Source: an uncultured Candidatus Poseidoniales archaeon
GTDB taxonomy: Archaea > Thermoplasmatota > Poseidoniia > Poseidoniales > Thalassarchaeaceae
Direction: 5' to 3'
Length of the DNA: 64,000 nucleotides
NCBI GenBank assembly: GCA_902601345.1
Contig: CACKMK010000001.1
Coordinates: 62,001 to 126,000 of the forward strand
Shown here: positions 25,020 through 34,843 of the stretch, in pieces
How positions within the stretch are numbered: the stretch's first letter is position 1
Layout: the number at the start of each line of letters is the position of its first letter
Notes under the pieces: generated by a model
Told to the model about the DNA's origin: nothing
Seen by the model: the letters and a program-made list of their open reading frames with translations, nothing else
Database searches by the model: none
Translations under genes and position numbers: made by a program

Positions 25020-27992
25020 TCACCAGGCATCGTCTGTCTTGGTGTATGATATTCTTGACTCCAAGGCATCTATGTTGGTGTTTTGCGATTGCGTATTCAA
25101 TCCAGCAGCTTTCACCATTGCTGACATACCGCCTGTAAGGCCTAAATTGGAAGTTACCATAAACGAGTAAATCGCTGGAAGTAACAGAAGAGCAGAGAGA
25201 GCAGCTACAATAAGGAGCACGATAATTACTGTTACGAAAGGGCCTATTGCGGGGATTTCAATTCCAAAAGCACATGTCATGCCCATGGCAGTTACTGTGG
25301 TAGCCTCGAACAGACTCATCCCGGTACTTGAGCATGCAGTGCGAATTCCATCCAATGATCCGCCCATCTCTTTTACCCTATTTGCAATGTGTATGGAGAA
25401 GTCTATACCCACACCAACAAGGATCGACCCGATCATAACTGTAACAAGCGATAGTGATAAGCCCCACGAGTCCATAACTAACCACTGCATTGCTACCGTG
25501 AATCCTACCGGGATTGTGGTAAGGAAAGCGTACCTAATGTCTCTGAAAACCAGGGCGAGGGTGATTATCGTGAATCCCAGTGCGAATGCGAGAGAGGTCC
25601 ATTGAGAATCCACTATCAAATTATTTACCTCTATCGTTATAGATGCAACACCGATTAGTGAGTCACCCAATACGTTGATTGGGTTTTCAGAGTCTCCAGC
25701 AGCCTTTGCCCAGTTGTTAATCTGCTCCGTAGTTATTGCAGTACTTTTGACATCCATGAATGGCATGTCTATGTATATCAGAGAACGTTGATAATCTGGA
25801 GAAATGAATAGCTCCCTCATCTCTTCTGTCATGCTATTGTAGAACACATAGAGTAGGAAATTCTGAGCCTGTCTTCCCCCATCATCCTCTTGGGCGTCAA
25901 GTGTATCCAAAATAGTCCAGAAGGAGACATTTCCCGATTGGTCTCTGTCGAAGATTAGCTCGGCAATCTCCTTGATGGGCTCGGGAAGTGGCGTATCCTC
26001 GATGAAATCGTTAATTGGGGTACCAGAAACATTGACCCCCACAGCGATCGCCTTCATCAAGAAGACTATCGAGACTGCAGTAGCATTCTCAACATCATTA
26101 CATCTGGACTCGAGATTCTCTATGCCCTCAAGATTGGCGTATGGATGGGGGGGGTTTATTGATCCAAGGCCGATCTCTGGCTCAGCCTTGATGTTCGCAT
26201 CAACGAGTAGGAAACCAGGTTGACCTGCTTCAAACTCATCCGAATACACCCCCATTTTTTTTACCGCTTCCACTTCACTGGGAGCCATTTCTAGGAGGTC
26301 GATGTTCTCCTCTACATTTTGCCTGTTATAACCAGCAGAGATTACCATCAATGCAATAAACAGGGCAAGTGTGATTCTTGACCACTTGACAGGCATGTTG
26401 ACTGCGGCAATGAAAACCTTTGGAGGGGGATGTGAGGGCTTTTTGAGATCTAGAAGTATTGTTAGATTGGGCACCATTATCATGGTGAGTAAGTACACTA
26501 CGACAATGCCCGCGGCTAATGCCCATCCAACAGTCTGAATGGGCTTCATCGGAGCAAATGTTAGAGAGATGAATCCAATAATCGTGGTCATAGCGGAGAG
26601 GAATACTGCGCGTCCTGTTGATTGAAGCGCTGCGGACATCTTTTCTTGGGGGGTTCCTTTGGATTCTGCGTACCTATTCGTAATATGCAGTCCATAGGAA
26701 ACTCCCAGTGAGAGTACGATCGGACCCACTAGAATCACTGTCATGGTTACTTCATAATCTGTAAGACCGATTAGACCTAGGGTCACCCAGACTGCGCAAA
26801 GTGTAGGTAGTCCAGATATTATTACAACCTTAACACCTTGGACGAATCGAATTCTCCCTGTCTGTAGCAAATCGCAATGGAAGAGGAACAGCATAGCTGC
26901 TACAATTACAACACCTACTGGGAATACTTGCCAGAATAATTTGAATGATTCTTCAGTTACTGCGTTGGTAAGTGGTGCAGGACCTGTTAGAGTCATTCTA
27001 AGGCATAATGATCCATGATTGGGTTCGCACCCTTCTGACCCAGGGGTCCCCCAGTTATTCTCCACTGCAATTTGATCAATTGTGCCTTGAGTTTCTGAAA
27101 CGATATCGCCAACTGTCTTGTTCCCTGTGTCATCAGATATTCCAATTATGATAACAGCTCGACTCCAACCATATGAGGTCTTGATTTCATTACCTGACCC
27201 TATGTTCCTGACCAGCTTATTTAGAGCATTCTGGGGCATCTCCTGCAGTATCTGATTTACCCGCTGTTGTTCATCTGGTATTGCATAATTACCAATAATG
27301 TCGCTTTGCGAGTCTATAGTCTCGTTTATTTCATCCGAGAGTTGCTGATTTCCAGTTGCCTCGGCAAGACCCGAGAAGAAGGCCTTTACGACGCGACCGC
27401 CACTAGAGTTTACTTCTTTGATTACGGTAGAGATGGAAAGTACGTATTCCACATCATCTTCTTCGCCCTTATCGTTTCTGACGTAGTTGATCGCTCGCTC
27501 AACGTTGTCTATCTGTTCCAGGATGTTAATCTGGCCATTGGAACCACATTCAACGCACGTAACATTGTAATCGTAAGATTCTACATAAATGACCATCACA
27601 TTAGTCGTCCAATCTTTCTCAACTTGCGCGATCAGGTTCTTTACACTAAGCGGATCATCATCTGTTGGAAGGTATACCTCCAGGTCTCCATTCACGTTTA
27701 ACGCGGGCTCTTCCTTGCAGTAGCTCGGGTTATCAAAACCGTCTCTACAGTCTAATACTCCTGAATGAGGCAAAAGTGATACTGTGAATGCCAGTGAAGC
27801 CAGGACCGCCATAACAGGAAACATGGTTAGGAAACTGGTACCCTCATGATCTCTGACTTTCCTGCGTATTTGGTTGGGGACTCGTGACAATGAGGGGATT
27901 AGCTGGAAATCCTCTGGAACTATGCTGGAAAATCTTTCCTTGGCGCCTGACAAAAAGCGGCCAATGTAGTTCTGAGAATCTTCCCTAGCCAT
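25020..27992 (-). CDS. RND-superfamily exporter (MMPL/HAE3-like)
   Basis: A 990-residue membrane protein. After a basic cytoplasmic N-terminus, TM1 is at about 54-74. A large extracellular loop (about 75-350) follows, then a cluster of about five helices (350-520) with the sterol-sensing-like segment GPIVLSLGVSYGLHITNRYAE. A second large loop and a second helix cluster (about 800-960) contain GSILVGVGIDFSIHIANRVKEMGG. The duplicated layout and G-V-x-Y/D-x-x-x-H-I-x-N-R motifs fit proton-driven RND exporters of lipids or hydrophobic compounds. Substrate is unknown. It is divergent from valS with about 54-63 bases between starts. Confidence 0.85.
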   Translation of the reverse strand: MAREDSQNYIGRFLSGAKERFSSIVPEDFQLIPSLSRVPNQIRRKVRDHEGTSFLTMFPVMAVLASLAFTVSLLPHSGVLDCRDGFDNPSYCKEEPALNVNGDLEVYLPTDDDPLSVKNLIAQVEKDWTTNVMVIYVESYDYNVTCVECGSNGQINILEQIDNVERAINYVRNDKGEEDDVEYVLSISTVIKEVNSSGGRVVKAFFSGLAEATGNQQLSDEINETIDSQSDIIGNYAIPDEQQRVNQILQEMPQNALNKLVRNIGSGNEIKTSYGWSRAVIIIGISDDTGNKTVGDIVSETQGTIDQIAVENNWGTPGSEGCEPNHGSLCLRMTLTGPAPLTNAVTEESFKLFWQVFPVGVVIVAAMLFLFHCDLLQTGRIRFVQGVKVVIISGLPTLCAVWVTLGLIGLTDYEVTMTVILVGPIVLSLGVSYGLHITNRYAESKGTPQEKMSAALQSTGRAVFLSAMTTIIGFISLTFAPMKPIQTVGWALAAGIVVVYLLTMIMVPNLTILLDLKKPSHPPPKVFIAAVNMPVKWSRITLALFIALMVISAGYNRQNVEENIDLLEMAPSEVEAVKKMGVYSDEFEAGQPGFLLVDANIKAEPEIGLGSINPPHPYANLEGIENLESRCNDVENATAVSIVFLMKAIAVGVNVSGTPINDFIEDTPLPEPIKEIAELIFDRDQSGNVSFWTILDTLDAQEDDGGRQAQNFLLYVFYNSMTEEMRELFISPDYQRSLIYIDMPFMDVKSTAITTEQINNWAKAAGDSENPINVLGDSLIGVASITIEVNNLIVDSQWTSLAFALGFTIITLALVFRDIRYAFLTTIPVGFTVAMQWLVMDSWGLSLSLVTVMIGSILVGVGIDFSIHIANRVKEMGGSLDGIRTACSSTGMSLFEATTVTAMGMTCAFGIEIPAIGPFVTVIIVLLIVAALSALLLLPAIYSFMVTSNLGLTGGMSAMVKAAGLNTQSQNTNIDALESRISYTKTDDAW

Positions 27993-28046
27993 GTCCCTCC
28001 CGCCATGACGTGAAACGGCACACCTTCAACCCCTCGGCAAAGATGA

Positions 28047-30602
28047 TTGTCTCAAATGGGTTTTACAACTACACGGCAATGGTCAATAACGCGACTCTCT
28101 GCCAAATATTCGGTGGGGTTCGTGGGAAAGCCTAAGATTTCAGATAAGCGATGGAGTGTAGATCTCGAAAAACGAATTCAAGAGGAACACTTTGACGAAG
28201 AGTCTTATCATAAAAGATATACATTCAACAAAGACACAGATAAGGAGATATTCGTAATTGATACCCCTCCTCCGTATCCCAGTGGAACGTGGCACATTGG
28301 AGCTGTTGCCCAGTACAGCATGATCGACGTTATTGCGAGGAGTCAGAGGCTTCTGGGTAAAGAAGTTAAGTTCCCCTGGGGGGTAGATCGGAATGGCATC
28401 AATATCGAATTCACCGTTGAAAAGAGGACTGGAAGGAAGATGAGGACCTATGATAGGGCCGAATTCCTAGAGCTTTGTTCGGAAACTATTGAGGAATACA
28501 CCAAGGATATGCGTAATACTGCAAAGAGAGTCGGGTTATCTTGCGACTATGAGAACGAATATCTCACAGATGCTCCCGACTACAGGGCAGTATCGCAGTC
28601 TATTTTCGTAGAGCTTTTCAAGAGTGGTGATATTGTAGAAGATCTGAGGCCCAATATTTACGACCCAGTTGAAGGTACCACAATTGCCGATGCGGAGGTC
28701 CAAAGGGTTCAGAGAGAAGCCAAACTATGCAACGTGAAGTGGCATACTGAGGATGGCGAAGAAATCATAATTTCAACTACAAGGCCTGAGATGATTTGTG
28801 CTTGTGGAATAGTAGTCGTACATCCTGAGGATGATAGATATGGTCACCTGCTAGGGAAGAGGGTGAAACTGCCCATAGAAGTAGCAGAACGAGACCAGTA
28901 TGTGGAGATTGCCTCGCACCCGTCAGTAAAGATGGATTTCGGTAGTGGGGTTCTGATGGTTTGCTCTTATGGTGACCAGAATGACGTCTCTATATTCAGA
29001 GAGCTTGGATTGAGGCCATTCGTAGCGATTAATCTTGAAGGTGAGATGACAGGAATCTCAGGGCCATTATCTGGGATGAAAGTTATTGAAGCCCGAACAA
29101 AGGCAATAGAAATATTACGATCATCAGGAAATTTAGTTTCTACGGAAGACCGTTTGCAAGAAATACCAGTAAGCGAGAGGGGGGGAAACCCAATTGAAAT
29201 TATTCTGCTAAAGGAATGGTATGTGCGACAGACACACATATTGGAAAGGCTAATTGAGCTTTCAAAGGAAAGCAGATTCATACCCAAGAGGAACAGGCAG
29301 TATTTGCATGATTGGATAGACGGCATATCCATTGACTGGCCCATCAGCAGACGTAGGTGGTACCATACAGAAGTCCCCATCTGGTACTCTGAGGACCGAA
29401 CAAAAGTAATCGTTCCTCCAAGAGGAATCTATGTGCAACCGTGGAAGGACTTACCACCTAATGACTCTGAAGTGGTTGATAGGGAGAGCAAGGATACACT
29501 TGGATACTATCGAGATTTGCGCTCTACACTTGGGAAGCTGACGGGCGAAGAGAAGGTGTTTGACACCTGGATGGATTCATCTAATTCCAATCTTTTCGTC
29601 TCTGGTTATCTAACAGATCCGAAATTGTTTGATAGATCATTTCCCACAGCAATTAGGCCTCAAGGCAAGGAAATTGTCAGAACATGGTTGTACTACACAC
29701 TGCTGAAGAGTGCGCTTTTACTAGACCGTCCTGGCTTCCAGAGTATTTGGATAGACGGGCTTGGAATGGATCCATGGGGAAGGAAGATGTCCAAGTCATT
29801 GGGAAATGGCATAGACGCAAATAGCGTTCTTGAATGCGGAGCTGGCGGTAGGACCGGTTCATGGAAGATAAAGGGGGCCGATGGCAAGCAAGTAGTACTG
29901 AAGGCAAACAAAATCGGAAGCGAGTGTTTTCGACTTTGGAAGGCCTGCGATGCGCAGGTGGGGGATGATTTCCATATCAATCCAGAAGAGATTGAGACTA
30001 GGTATTATGGAGTTCTTACAAAGATATTCAACGTTGCTAGGTTCGCGAGCCAGTTTGAATCTCCGGATGACTTTTCTTCACCCCCCGAATTGAATATAGA
30101 GGACATATGGATCTTGTCTGAATTTGATCAGTCCATGGCCTCAGTGGAGAAAGCATGGAAAGATGTGGATATTTACACTGCAGCACAGACGCTGAAGTCA
30201 TTTGGTACGGGGATTTTCCCCAGTCACTGGCTCGAGATGTCAAAGAATAGGCTCTATGATGGGGATATATCGGCTACGTGGACAATACACCGAATAGTCC
30301 GTGATTTTCTCAGTGCATTCAGCCCAATATGTCCATTCTTCACACATTATCTGAGTACAACACTCTACGACTCTAGTTCAGTGGATGTCAGGACATTCCC
30401 AAGGCTTCCTTCATTTCCTGGTACTGAGTTGTTTGAAGAACTTAGAGCCAAAACCGAGTCCTTGGAAGAGTTCAATTCAATGGTTTGGAGAGAAAAGAAA
30501 GATCGTGGATTTTCTCTAAAATCTCCGATTTCAGATATACAAATTCCTGAATTCCTGAATCTATTCTCTGATGCTTTAGTAAAGATGCACAATATAGAGT
30601 AA
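28047..30602 (+). CDS. valS: Valyl-tRNA synthetase
   Basis: About 851 residues from TTG 28047; an ATG at 28056 is an alternative three codons in. The class I signature is TPPPYPSGTWHIG, and KMSKS appears as GRKMSKSLGN at about residue 582. STTRPEMICACGIVVVHPEDDRY is the editing (CP1) domain that hydrolyses Thr-tRNA(Val). IADAEVQ and EIVRTWLYY fit archaeal ValRS rather than IleRS or LeuRS. A roughly 30-residue insertion after KMSKS (ECGAGGRTGSWKIKGADGK) is not standard. The anticodon-binding domain follows. Confidence 0.93.
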   Translation: MSQMGFTTTRQWSITRLSAKYSVGFVGKPKISDKRWSVDLEKRIQEEHFDEESYHKRYTFNKDTDKEIFVIDTPPPYPSGTWHIGAVAQYSMIDVIARSQRLLGKEVKFPWGVDRNGINIEFTVEKRTGRKMRTYDRAEFLELCSETIEEYTKDMRNTAKRVGLSCDYENEYLTDAPDYRAVSQSIFVELFKSGDIVEDLRPNIYDPVEGTTIADAEVQRVQREAKLCNVKWHTEDGEEIIISTTRPEMICACGIVVVHPEDDRYGHLLGKRVKLPIEVAERDQYVEIASHPSVKMDFGSGVLMVCSYGDQNDVSIFRELGLRPFVAINLEGEMTGISGPLSGMKVIEARTKAIEILRSSGNLVSTEDRLQEIPVSERGGNPIEIILLKEWYVRQTHILERLIELSKESRFIPKRNRQYLHDWIDGISIDWPISRRRWYHTEVPIWYSEDRTKVIVPPRGIYVQPWKDLPPNDSEVVDRESKDTLGYYRDLRSTLGKLTGEEKVFDTWMDSSNSNLFVSGYLTDPKLFDRSFPTAIRPQGKEIVRTWLYYTLLKSALLLDRPGFQSIWIDGLGMDPWGRKMSKSLGNGIDANSVLECGAGGRTGSWKIKGADGKQVVLKANKIGSECFRLWKACDAQVGDDFHINPEEIETRYYGVLTKIFNVARFASQFESPDDFSSPPELNIEDIWILSEFDQSMASVEKAWKDVDIYTAAQTLKSFGTGIFPSHWLEMSKNRLYDGDISATWTIHRIVRDFLSAFSPICPFFTHYLSTTLYDSSSVDVRTFPRLPSFPGTELFEELRAKTESLEEFNSMVWREKKDRGFSLKSPISDIQIPEFLNLFSDALVKMHNIE

Positions 30603-30609
30603 AAGCCAT

Positions 30610-31578
30610 TCAGTTAAGGGAATTGTTGCATCTTCCTGTTTCGAAATACTCTATGAGCAGCCCCGCCATTTCAGTTCCAATACGAGCCTGTGCCTCCATA
30701 GTCGAAGCTGCGATATGTGGGCTACCATGGAAGGAGTCGTGGCCTAGCAGGTCACTCTCTACGAGAGGTTCTACTTCGAACACATCGAGTGCTAGGGATG
30801 TTAGTTGACGTGACTCCAGAGCCATAGAAGCGGCGGACTCATCGACTACACCGCCCCTTGCGCAACTAACTATGTGATTACCACACTCAATCCCGTCTAG
30901 GCCTATTCCAGGCATCATAGATATTCTTTCGAAGTTTACCAGATTCCTTGTTTGTTCATTCAGATTGCAATGTACAGATATATGTGTACAATTTCTGAAG
31001 ATTTCATCCACTTCGTCGTGTAATTGAACACCCGCTGGTGCCTCATCGACGAAGGGATCGAAAGCATGAATTTCCATGCCGAACGATGAAGCAATCGAAG
31101 CAACTCCTCTGGCTATTCTTCCAAATCCAATTAGGCCCAACCTTTTTCCACCTATCTCAGAGCCTCTCAAATGTTTCTTCGCCCACTCCCCATTACGGAG
31201 CGTCCGATCAGCTGTCGCTATATGTCTTGTAGAGGCTATCAGATGACCAATGGTTAACTCCACGACACTGCGGGTAGATGCCCCCGGCGTATTACAGACC
31301 GTAATTCCTTTATTCGTGGCCTCAACAATGTCAATATTATCCACTCCCACTCCTGCCCTCCCAATGAATCGTATACCGCCGTCATCATTTACCGAGGCAG
31401 AAATCTGTTCTGATGGAAGTTTTGTGGCGCTTCTAATAACTACTGCATCAAATTCTAGGAGCGAGCCATTGGCGATTTCTTCCGGCTCGTGGTGCCGTAA
31501 GATTACCTCATGACCCGCATTCTCAAGAATTTCAACTGCTTCTTCGGACATCCCATCTGTAACAGCGACACGCGCCAT
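30610..31578 (-). CDS. serA: D-3-phosphoglycerate dehydrogenase-like
   Basis: About 322 residues from ATG 31578 ([18 protein letters not shown]); two further codons upstream are possible. It is a D-isomer-specific 2-hydroxyacid dehydrogenase. [26 protein letters not shown] (NAD-binding Rossmann motif), the Arg in [10 protein letters not shown] and a late [12 protein letters not shown] with the catalytic His are present. It lacks the C-terminal ACT domain, so it would not be serine-inhibited in the classical way. The likely reaction is 3-phosphoglycerate oxidation in serine synthesis; other 2-hydroxyacid substrates cannot be excluded. It is divergent from sod. Confidence 0.86.
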   Translation of the reverse strand: MARVAVTDGMSEEAVEILENAGHEVILRHHEPEEIANGSLLEFDAVVIRSATKLPSEQISASVNDDGGIRFIGRAGVGVDNIDIVEATNKGITVCNTPGASTRSVVELTIGHLIASTRHIATADRTLRNGEWAKKHLRGSEIGGKRLGLIGFGRIARGVASIASSFGMEIHAFDPFVDEAPAGVQLHDEVDEIFRNCTHISVHCNLNEQTRNLVNFERISMMPGIGLDGIECGNHIVSCARGGVVDESAASMALESRQLTSLALDVFEVEPLVESDLLGHDSFHGSPHIAASTMEAQARIGTEMAGLLIEYFETGRCNNSLN

Positions 31579-31631
31579 GCCCATACCTGGAACACAACGT
31601 GCATCAACATTGTGAATATCATGCCGGTGGG

Positions 31632-31641
31632 TTGATATTTA
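31632..31641 (+). promoter_or_regulatory. Candidate TATA box for superoxide dismutase
   Basis: TTGATATTTA lies 27-36 bases upstream of the chosen sod ATG at 31668, good spacing for a leaderless archaeal transcript. This supports the shorter start. Assigned by eye. Confidence 0.4.
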
Positions 31642-31667
31642 CTACCCCTAATCCGCCCACAGATACA

Positions 31668-32261
31668 ATGGGATTTGAATTACCAGAACTTGATTATGCC
31701 TATGACTCACTAGAGCCCCATATTGATGCGGAGACGATGGAGCTACACCACTCCAAGCATCATGCTGGATACACCGCTAAACTGAATGCTGCAATCGAGG
31801 GTACAGAAATGGACTCTCTTGGTATTGAGGATCTGATGATTAACCACATGGATAACGCTGCAGTTAGGAATAACGGAGGAGGATTCTGGAACCATGGAAT
31901 TTTCTGGAAGACAATGAGCCCTGATGGCGGTGGAGAACCAGAGGGAGAACTCGCAAACGCAATTACGGACACTTTCGGATCTTTCCAATCTATGAAGGAT
32001 CAATTTAGTGATGCAGCCATGACGAGATTCGGCAGTGGCTGGGCATGGCTATGCGTTACAAACGGGCAACTTTCTATATGCTCCACCCCAAATCAGGATA
32101 ATCCCCTCATGTTAGGCGAGGGTATACCGATTCTAGGCCTAGACGTTTGGGAACATGCGTATTACAAGAATTACGGCCCAGGTAGAGGGGACTACATCGA
32201 TGCATGGTGGAATGTAGTAAATTGGTCTTCTGTGTCCGATAATTACCATGCCGCAATATAG
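31668..32261 (+). CDS. sod: Superoxide dismutase, Fe/Mn family
   Basis: A protein of 197 residues from ATG 31668, where [18 protein letters not shown] is the usual N-terminus; the frame is open upstream to 31599 without family match. Metal ligands are His27 in [11 protein letters not shown], a second His in the NHGIFW helix and Asp/His in LDVWEHAYY. It converts superoxide to oxygen and peroxide, consistent with aerobic life in oxygenated water. Fe versus Mn preference cannot be settled from sequence by eye. It is a single gene with its own promoter candidate. Confidence 0.95.
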   Translation: MGFELPELDYAYDSLEPHIDAETMELHHSKHHAGYTAKLNAAIEGTEMDSLGIEDLMINHMDNAAVRNNGGGFWNHGIFWKTMSPDGGGEPEGELANAITDTFGSFQSMKDQFSDAAMTRFGSGWAWLCVTNGQLSICSTPNQDNPLMLGEGIPILGLDVWEHAYYKNYGPGRGDYIDAWWNVVNWSSVSDNYHAAI

Positions 32262-32317
32262 TCGTATATCTGTGGTGCAAACCGTTCCATTATAGCGGTC
32301 TTTGGATACGCGACCAC

Positions 32318-33391
32318 GTGGTCGATGATTACGATGCTATGTTGACCGCAGTATTGATACTGGTATCGCCAGTTATTTTTGCACTTCCTGTGTCGTTTGC
32401 ATGGAGATGGTGGGTCGGTATTGAACCAGAGCATGAGCACTATCGAGAAAAGGTTCGCAGAGTACTCGATGCAGGGATGCCCCTAGCTCGTTACAGGGGG
32501 GAGTTGGACGCAGAAGCTAGGAAGGTACACATATCATCTGATAGGCAAGGCAGGATAGAATCGGATTTACTACATAGACTTCGATTGCAACATTTTCTCC
32601 TTTTCCCTAGTCTCATTTTGTGGCCCCTAGTAGGCATCTTTGCTGCTATCATAAGCATCCCGATGATGCCCTTACTGAAGCTAGTAGAATGGATTCTAAT
32701 CAAAAAGAAGGCGCTGTCCGGAGTTGCGGTAATTATCCAGAAGTATACAAGATGGGAAATCATAGGAATCCCCAGGCTTGATGACGGTTCCAAGCAGTTC
32801 GGCAAGGCTCTAGCTTCAATACACAGAATGCCCACAACCGTCTTTCTCGGACTTTTTGCTTACCTAATCGTATCATATTCACCGATGAGCTCTTTCAATG
32901 TCCTTCTCCTAAGCGCACTTGTATACATCATACTGGTCTCTGCAATTTCAGTCATCAGAGCTGCTACCGAGAGTACTCTAACATTTGCAGATCCCACAAA
33001 TAGAAGGATAATACCTATGGAGTCGTATGTTGACGAGAAGCTCGGCCCATGGGTAGGAGTAGGGCTGATTTTCCTGTTGTCCAGGCAACTCATGTACGGG
33101 TCGAAGATTCGAACAGGCGAACTCTTGATCGATCCAGTTCCATTTTCAATTAGTGTTCTAGTTGTTTTGTATACGGCCACAATTATAGGCATAACTGTCG
33201 AGATTCTTTTCTTCAGGAGCAGGGGCGAGGAAGTTAGAATGACTTTTCAAAAACAAATGGTCGATGTTTTTCAACCGGATGTTTATCTCTTCAATAGGAA
33301 TTTAGGTACATTGAGGCTAGTCCCACTAATGCCTCTATCACTTTGGCTGGAAACAGATGAGAACTACGATGACTTACTCAAAGATACGTGA
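32318..33391 (+). CDS. Polytopic membrane protein, unknown
   Basis: A 357-residue protein with about seven hydrophobic helices: one at about 8-29, two near 90-125, then four between about 170 and 300. Between helices 1 and 2 is a charged, helical cytoplasmic segment (EHEHYREKVRRVLDAG, then LDAEARKVHISSDR). I do not recognise the family and see no catalytic motif. The 3' end overlaps the convergent ygfZ-like gene by 14 bases. No function is proposed. Confidence 0.72.
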   Translation: MVDDYDAMLTAVLILVSPVIFALPVSFAWRWWVGIEPEHEHYREKVRRVLDAGMPLARYRGELDAEARKVHISSDRQGRIESDLLHRLRLQHFLLFPSLILWPLVGIFAAIISIPMMPLLKLVEWILIKKKALSGVAVIIQKYTRWEIIGIPRLDDGSKQFGKALASIHRMPTTVFLGLFAYLIVSYSPMSSFNVLLLSALVYIILVSAISVIRAATESTLTFADPTNRRIIPMESYVDEKLGPWVGVGLIFLLSRQLMYGSKIRTGELLIDPVPFSISVLVVLYTATIIGITVEILFFRSRGEEVRMTFQKQMVDVFQPDVYLFNRNLGTLRLVPLMPLSLWLETDENYDDLLKDT

Positions 33392-34286
33392 GGGCCTTGA
33401 CTTTCCAGTTGACCCCATCCAGATTTACATATCCTGGTTCAATATCATCAACACGTAGCTTCGCAATTCCATAGGATACACTGTCTGATGACTCGCATGA
33501 TGTAATATGGGCAGGCGAGCCATTCGATAACCGGTATTTCCCCGGAATAATGGCCGCCTCGCCTGTTAGGAGGCAAAGCCTCCTGGCAGTCCTGCCTCGA
33601 CTGTCTAACCTTGCATGAACTTCTTGTCCTGGATAGCATCCCTTATCTTTACTGACCAGATTCATCATCCCACATTCATTCGGAAGATTCCCGCTGATGT
33701 CAGTTAAGCTTGGAATACAAACTACTAATCTGACGAAGTTCCATCTATCATCACTCATTTCAGAATATTCCACGGCCTCAAGTATCGAGATGAACTCATT
33801 CATATGGTCTAGTGGTAATAGTATATCGAGGACTGAGCCGCCGGGAAATTCGGATTTTACAGCGATCATATCATCGATTTCAATTACTCTATTTTTTTCG
33901 AGGTTTATTCCCTCGAATCCCATCCTGGTGAATATTGATTGAAAGTCAGCAGAAACTAGAGTGACCCTTCCAATCGCTTCATCTGCGATGATTAAATCGC
34001 ATTTCTCATCCCAAGATTTTCCGTCGATTAGAGTCTTTCTTGTTTTATTGCCCATCTCTTCAGATGACAAAAGTAGTATTTTTCCCTGTATCTTGTATAT
34101 TGTTCCGATATCTGTGATCCGACCGTTAAAATCGCAGAATAGTACGTCTATACCATGGCTATCCGAAGAGTCAACAATCCTGTTCGAGACAACCCTATCT
34201 ATGACGTTGATTGAGTCATCGCCCTGAAGAAGTGTTACACTCTGTGGGCGCACGTAGAACTCCCCTCCGGAGGCGTTATTGCGCAA
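33378..34286 (-). CDS. ygfZ: YgfZ/CAF17-like folate-binding Fe-S assembly protein
   Basis: A 302-residue GcvT-fold protein. The signature KGCYPGQEVHAR (K-G-C-Y-x-G-Q-E) is diagnostic of the YgfZ/COG0354 family, which supports folate-dependent maintenance of certain [4Fe-4S] enzymes, including radical SAM enzymes. It is not an aminomethyltransferase. The start is TTG at 34286, 9 bases after the IscA-type gene stop, so the two are co-transcribed. The pairing with an A-type Fe-S carrier supports the functional reading. Confidence 0.85.
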   Translation of the reverse strand: MRNNASGGEFYVRPQSVTLLQGDDSINVIDRVVSNRIVDSSDSHGIDVLFCDFNGRITDIGTIYKIQGKILLLSSEEMGNKTRKTLIDGKSWDEKCDLIIADEAIGRVTLVSADFQSIFTRMGFEGINLEKNRVIEIDDMIAVKSEFPGGSVLDILLPLDHMNEFISILEAVEYSEMSDDRWNFVRLVVCIPSLTDISGNLPNECGMMNLVSKDKGCYPGQEVHARLDSRGRTARRLCLLTGEAAIIPGKYRLSNGSPAHITSCESSDSVSYGIAKLRVDDIEPGYVNLDGVNWKVKALTYL

Positions 34287-34295
34287 TGAATTACC

Positions 34296-34712
34296 TCAGC
34301 CGAATGACTGCCCGCAGCCACATGCCCTATCAGCATTGGGATTCTCTATTTGGAAACCGCCACCCATCAGAGTCTCCTTGAAATCAATCTGGATACCATT
34401 AAGCATTGAGCTGTCCTTATTGTGAACGAACACATTAATTCCGTCTATGGATATCTGCTGAAATCCTTGATCCTCCGGTTTTTCTATGATCTTCATGTCG
34501 TATAGATATCCTGAGCAGCCTCCCGATTGTGCGCTGATTACCAAGACATGGGTGTTTTCATCTCCATTCATGTTTTGCTTCAGCGCGCGTATTGCTTTGT
34601 CAGTAAAGTTCAGTTTTACATCAACGACTTCTGTTTCAGAAACGACAGGAAGGGAAAATCCCTCACCACCCAGTATGCCCATGAGTAAACTACACAATCG
34701 GTAATATTTCAA
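34296..34712 (-). CDS. A-type iron-sulfur carrier (IscA/ErpA family)
   Basis: Up to 138 residues; starts at ATG 34712 or 34682 are both possible because the conserved domain begins near residue 31. The three cluster ligands of the family are present: C66 in SGGCSGYLY and C131/C133 in RACGCGQSFG. These proteins carry Fe-S clusters from scaffold to target enzymes. It leads the operon with ygfZ. An inverted repeat (34779-34800) lies in the upstream gap. Confidence 0.92.
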   Translation of the reverse strand: MKYYRLCSLLMGILGGEGFSLPVVSETEVVDVKLNFTDKAIRALKQNMNGDENTHVLVISAQSGGCSGYLYDMKIIEKPEDQGFQQISIDGINVFVHNKDSSMLNGIQIDFKETLMGGGFQIENPNADRACGCGQSFG

Positions 34713-34778
34713 CAGTTGCTTAGATTACTAGTCGCACATATCAATCACCCTCCTATCAAAATGACCCTAGTTGGATAG

Positions 34779-34800
34779 AGTCTAACGGGACTGCTAGACT
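34779..34800. promoter_or_regulatory. Inverted repeat upstream of Fe-S operon
   Basis: AGTCTA and TAGACT form 6-base arms separated by 10 bases in the gap between the IscA-type gene and the epimerase gene. A third related copy (TTAGACTA) follows about 25 bases on. It may be an operator, or a stem at the 3' end of the epimerase mRNA. The evidence is limited to the symmetry. Confidence 0.3.
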
Positions 34801-34843
34801 AAGTCATGCTGGGATTGCTGGAAAGTTAGACTATGGTTTGACT

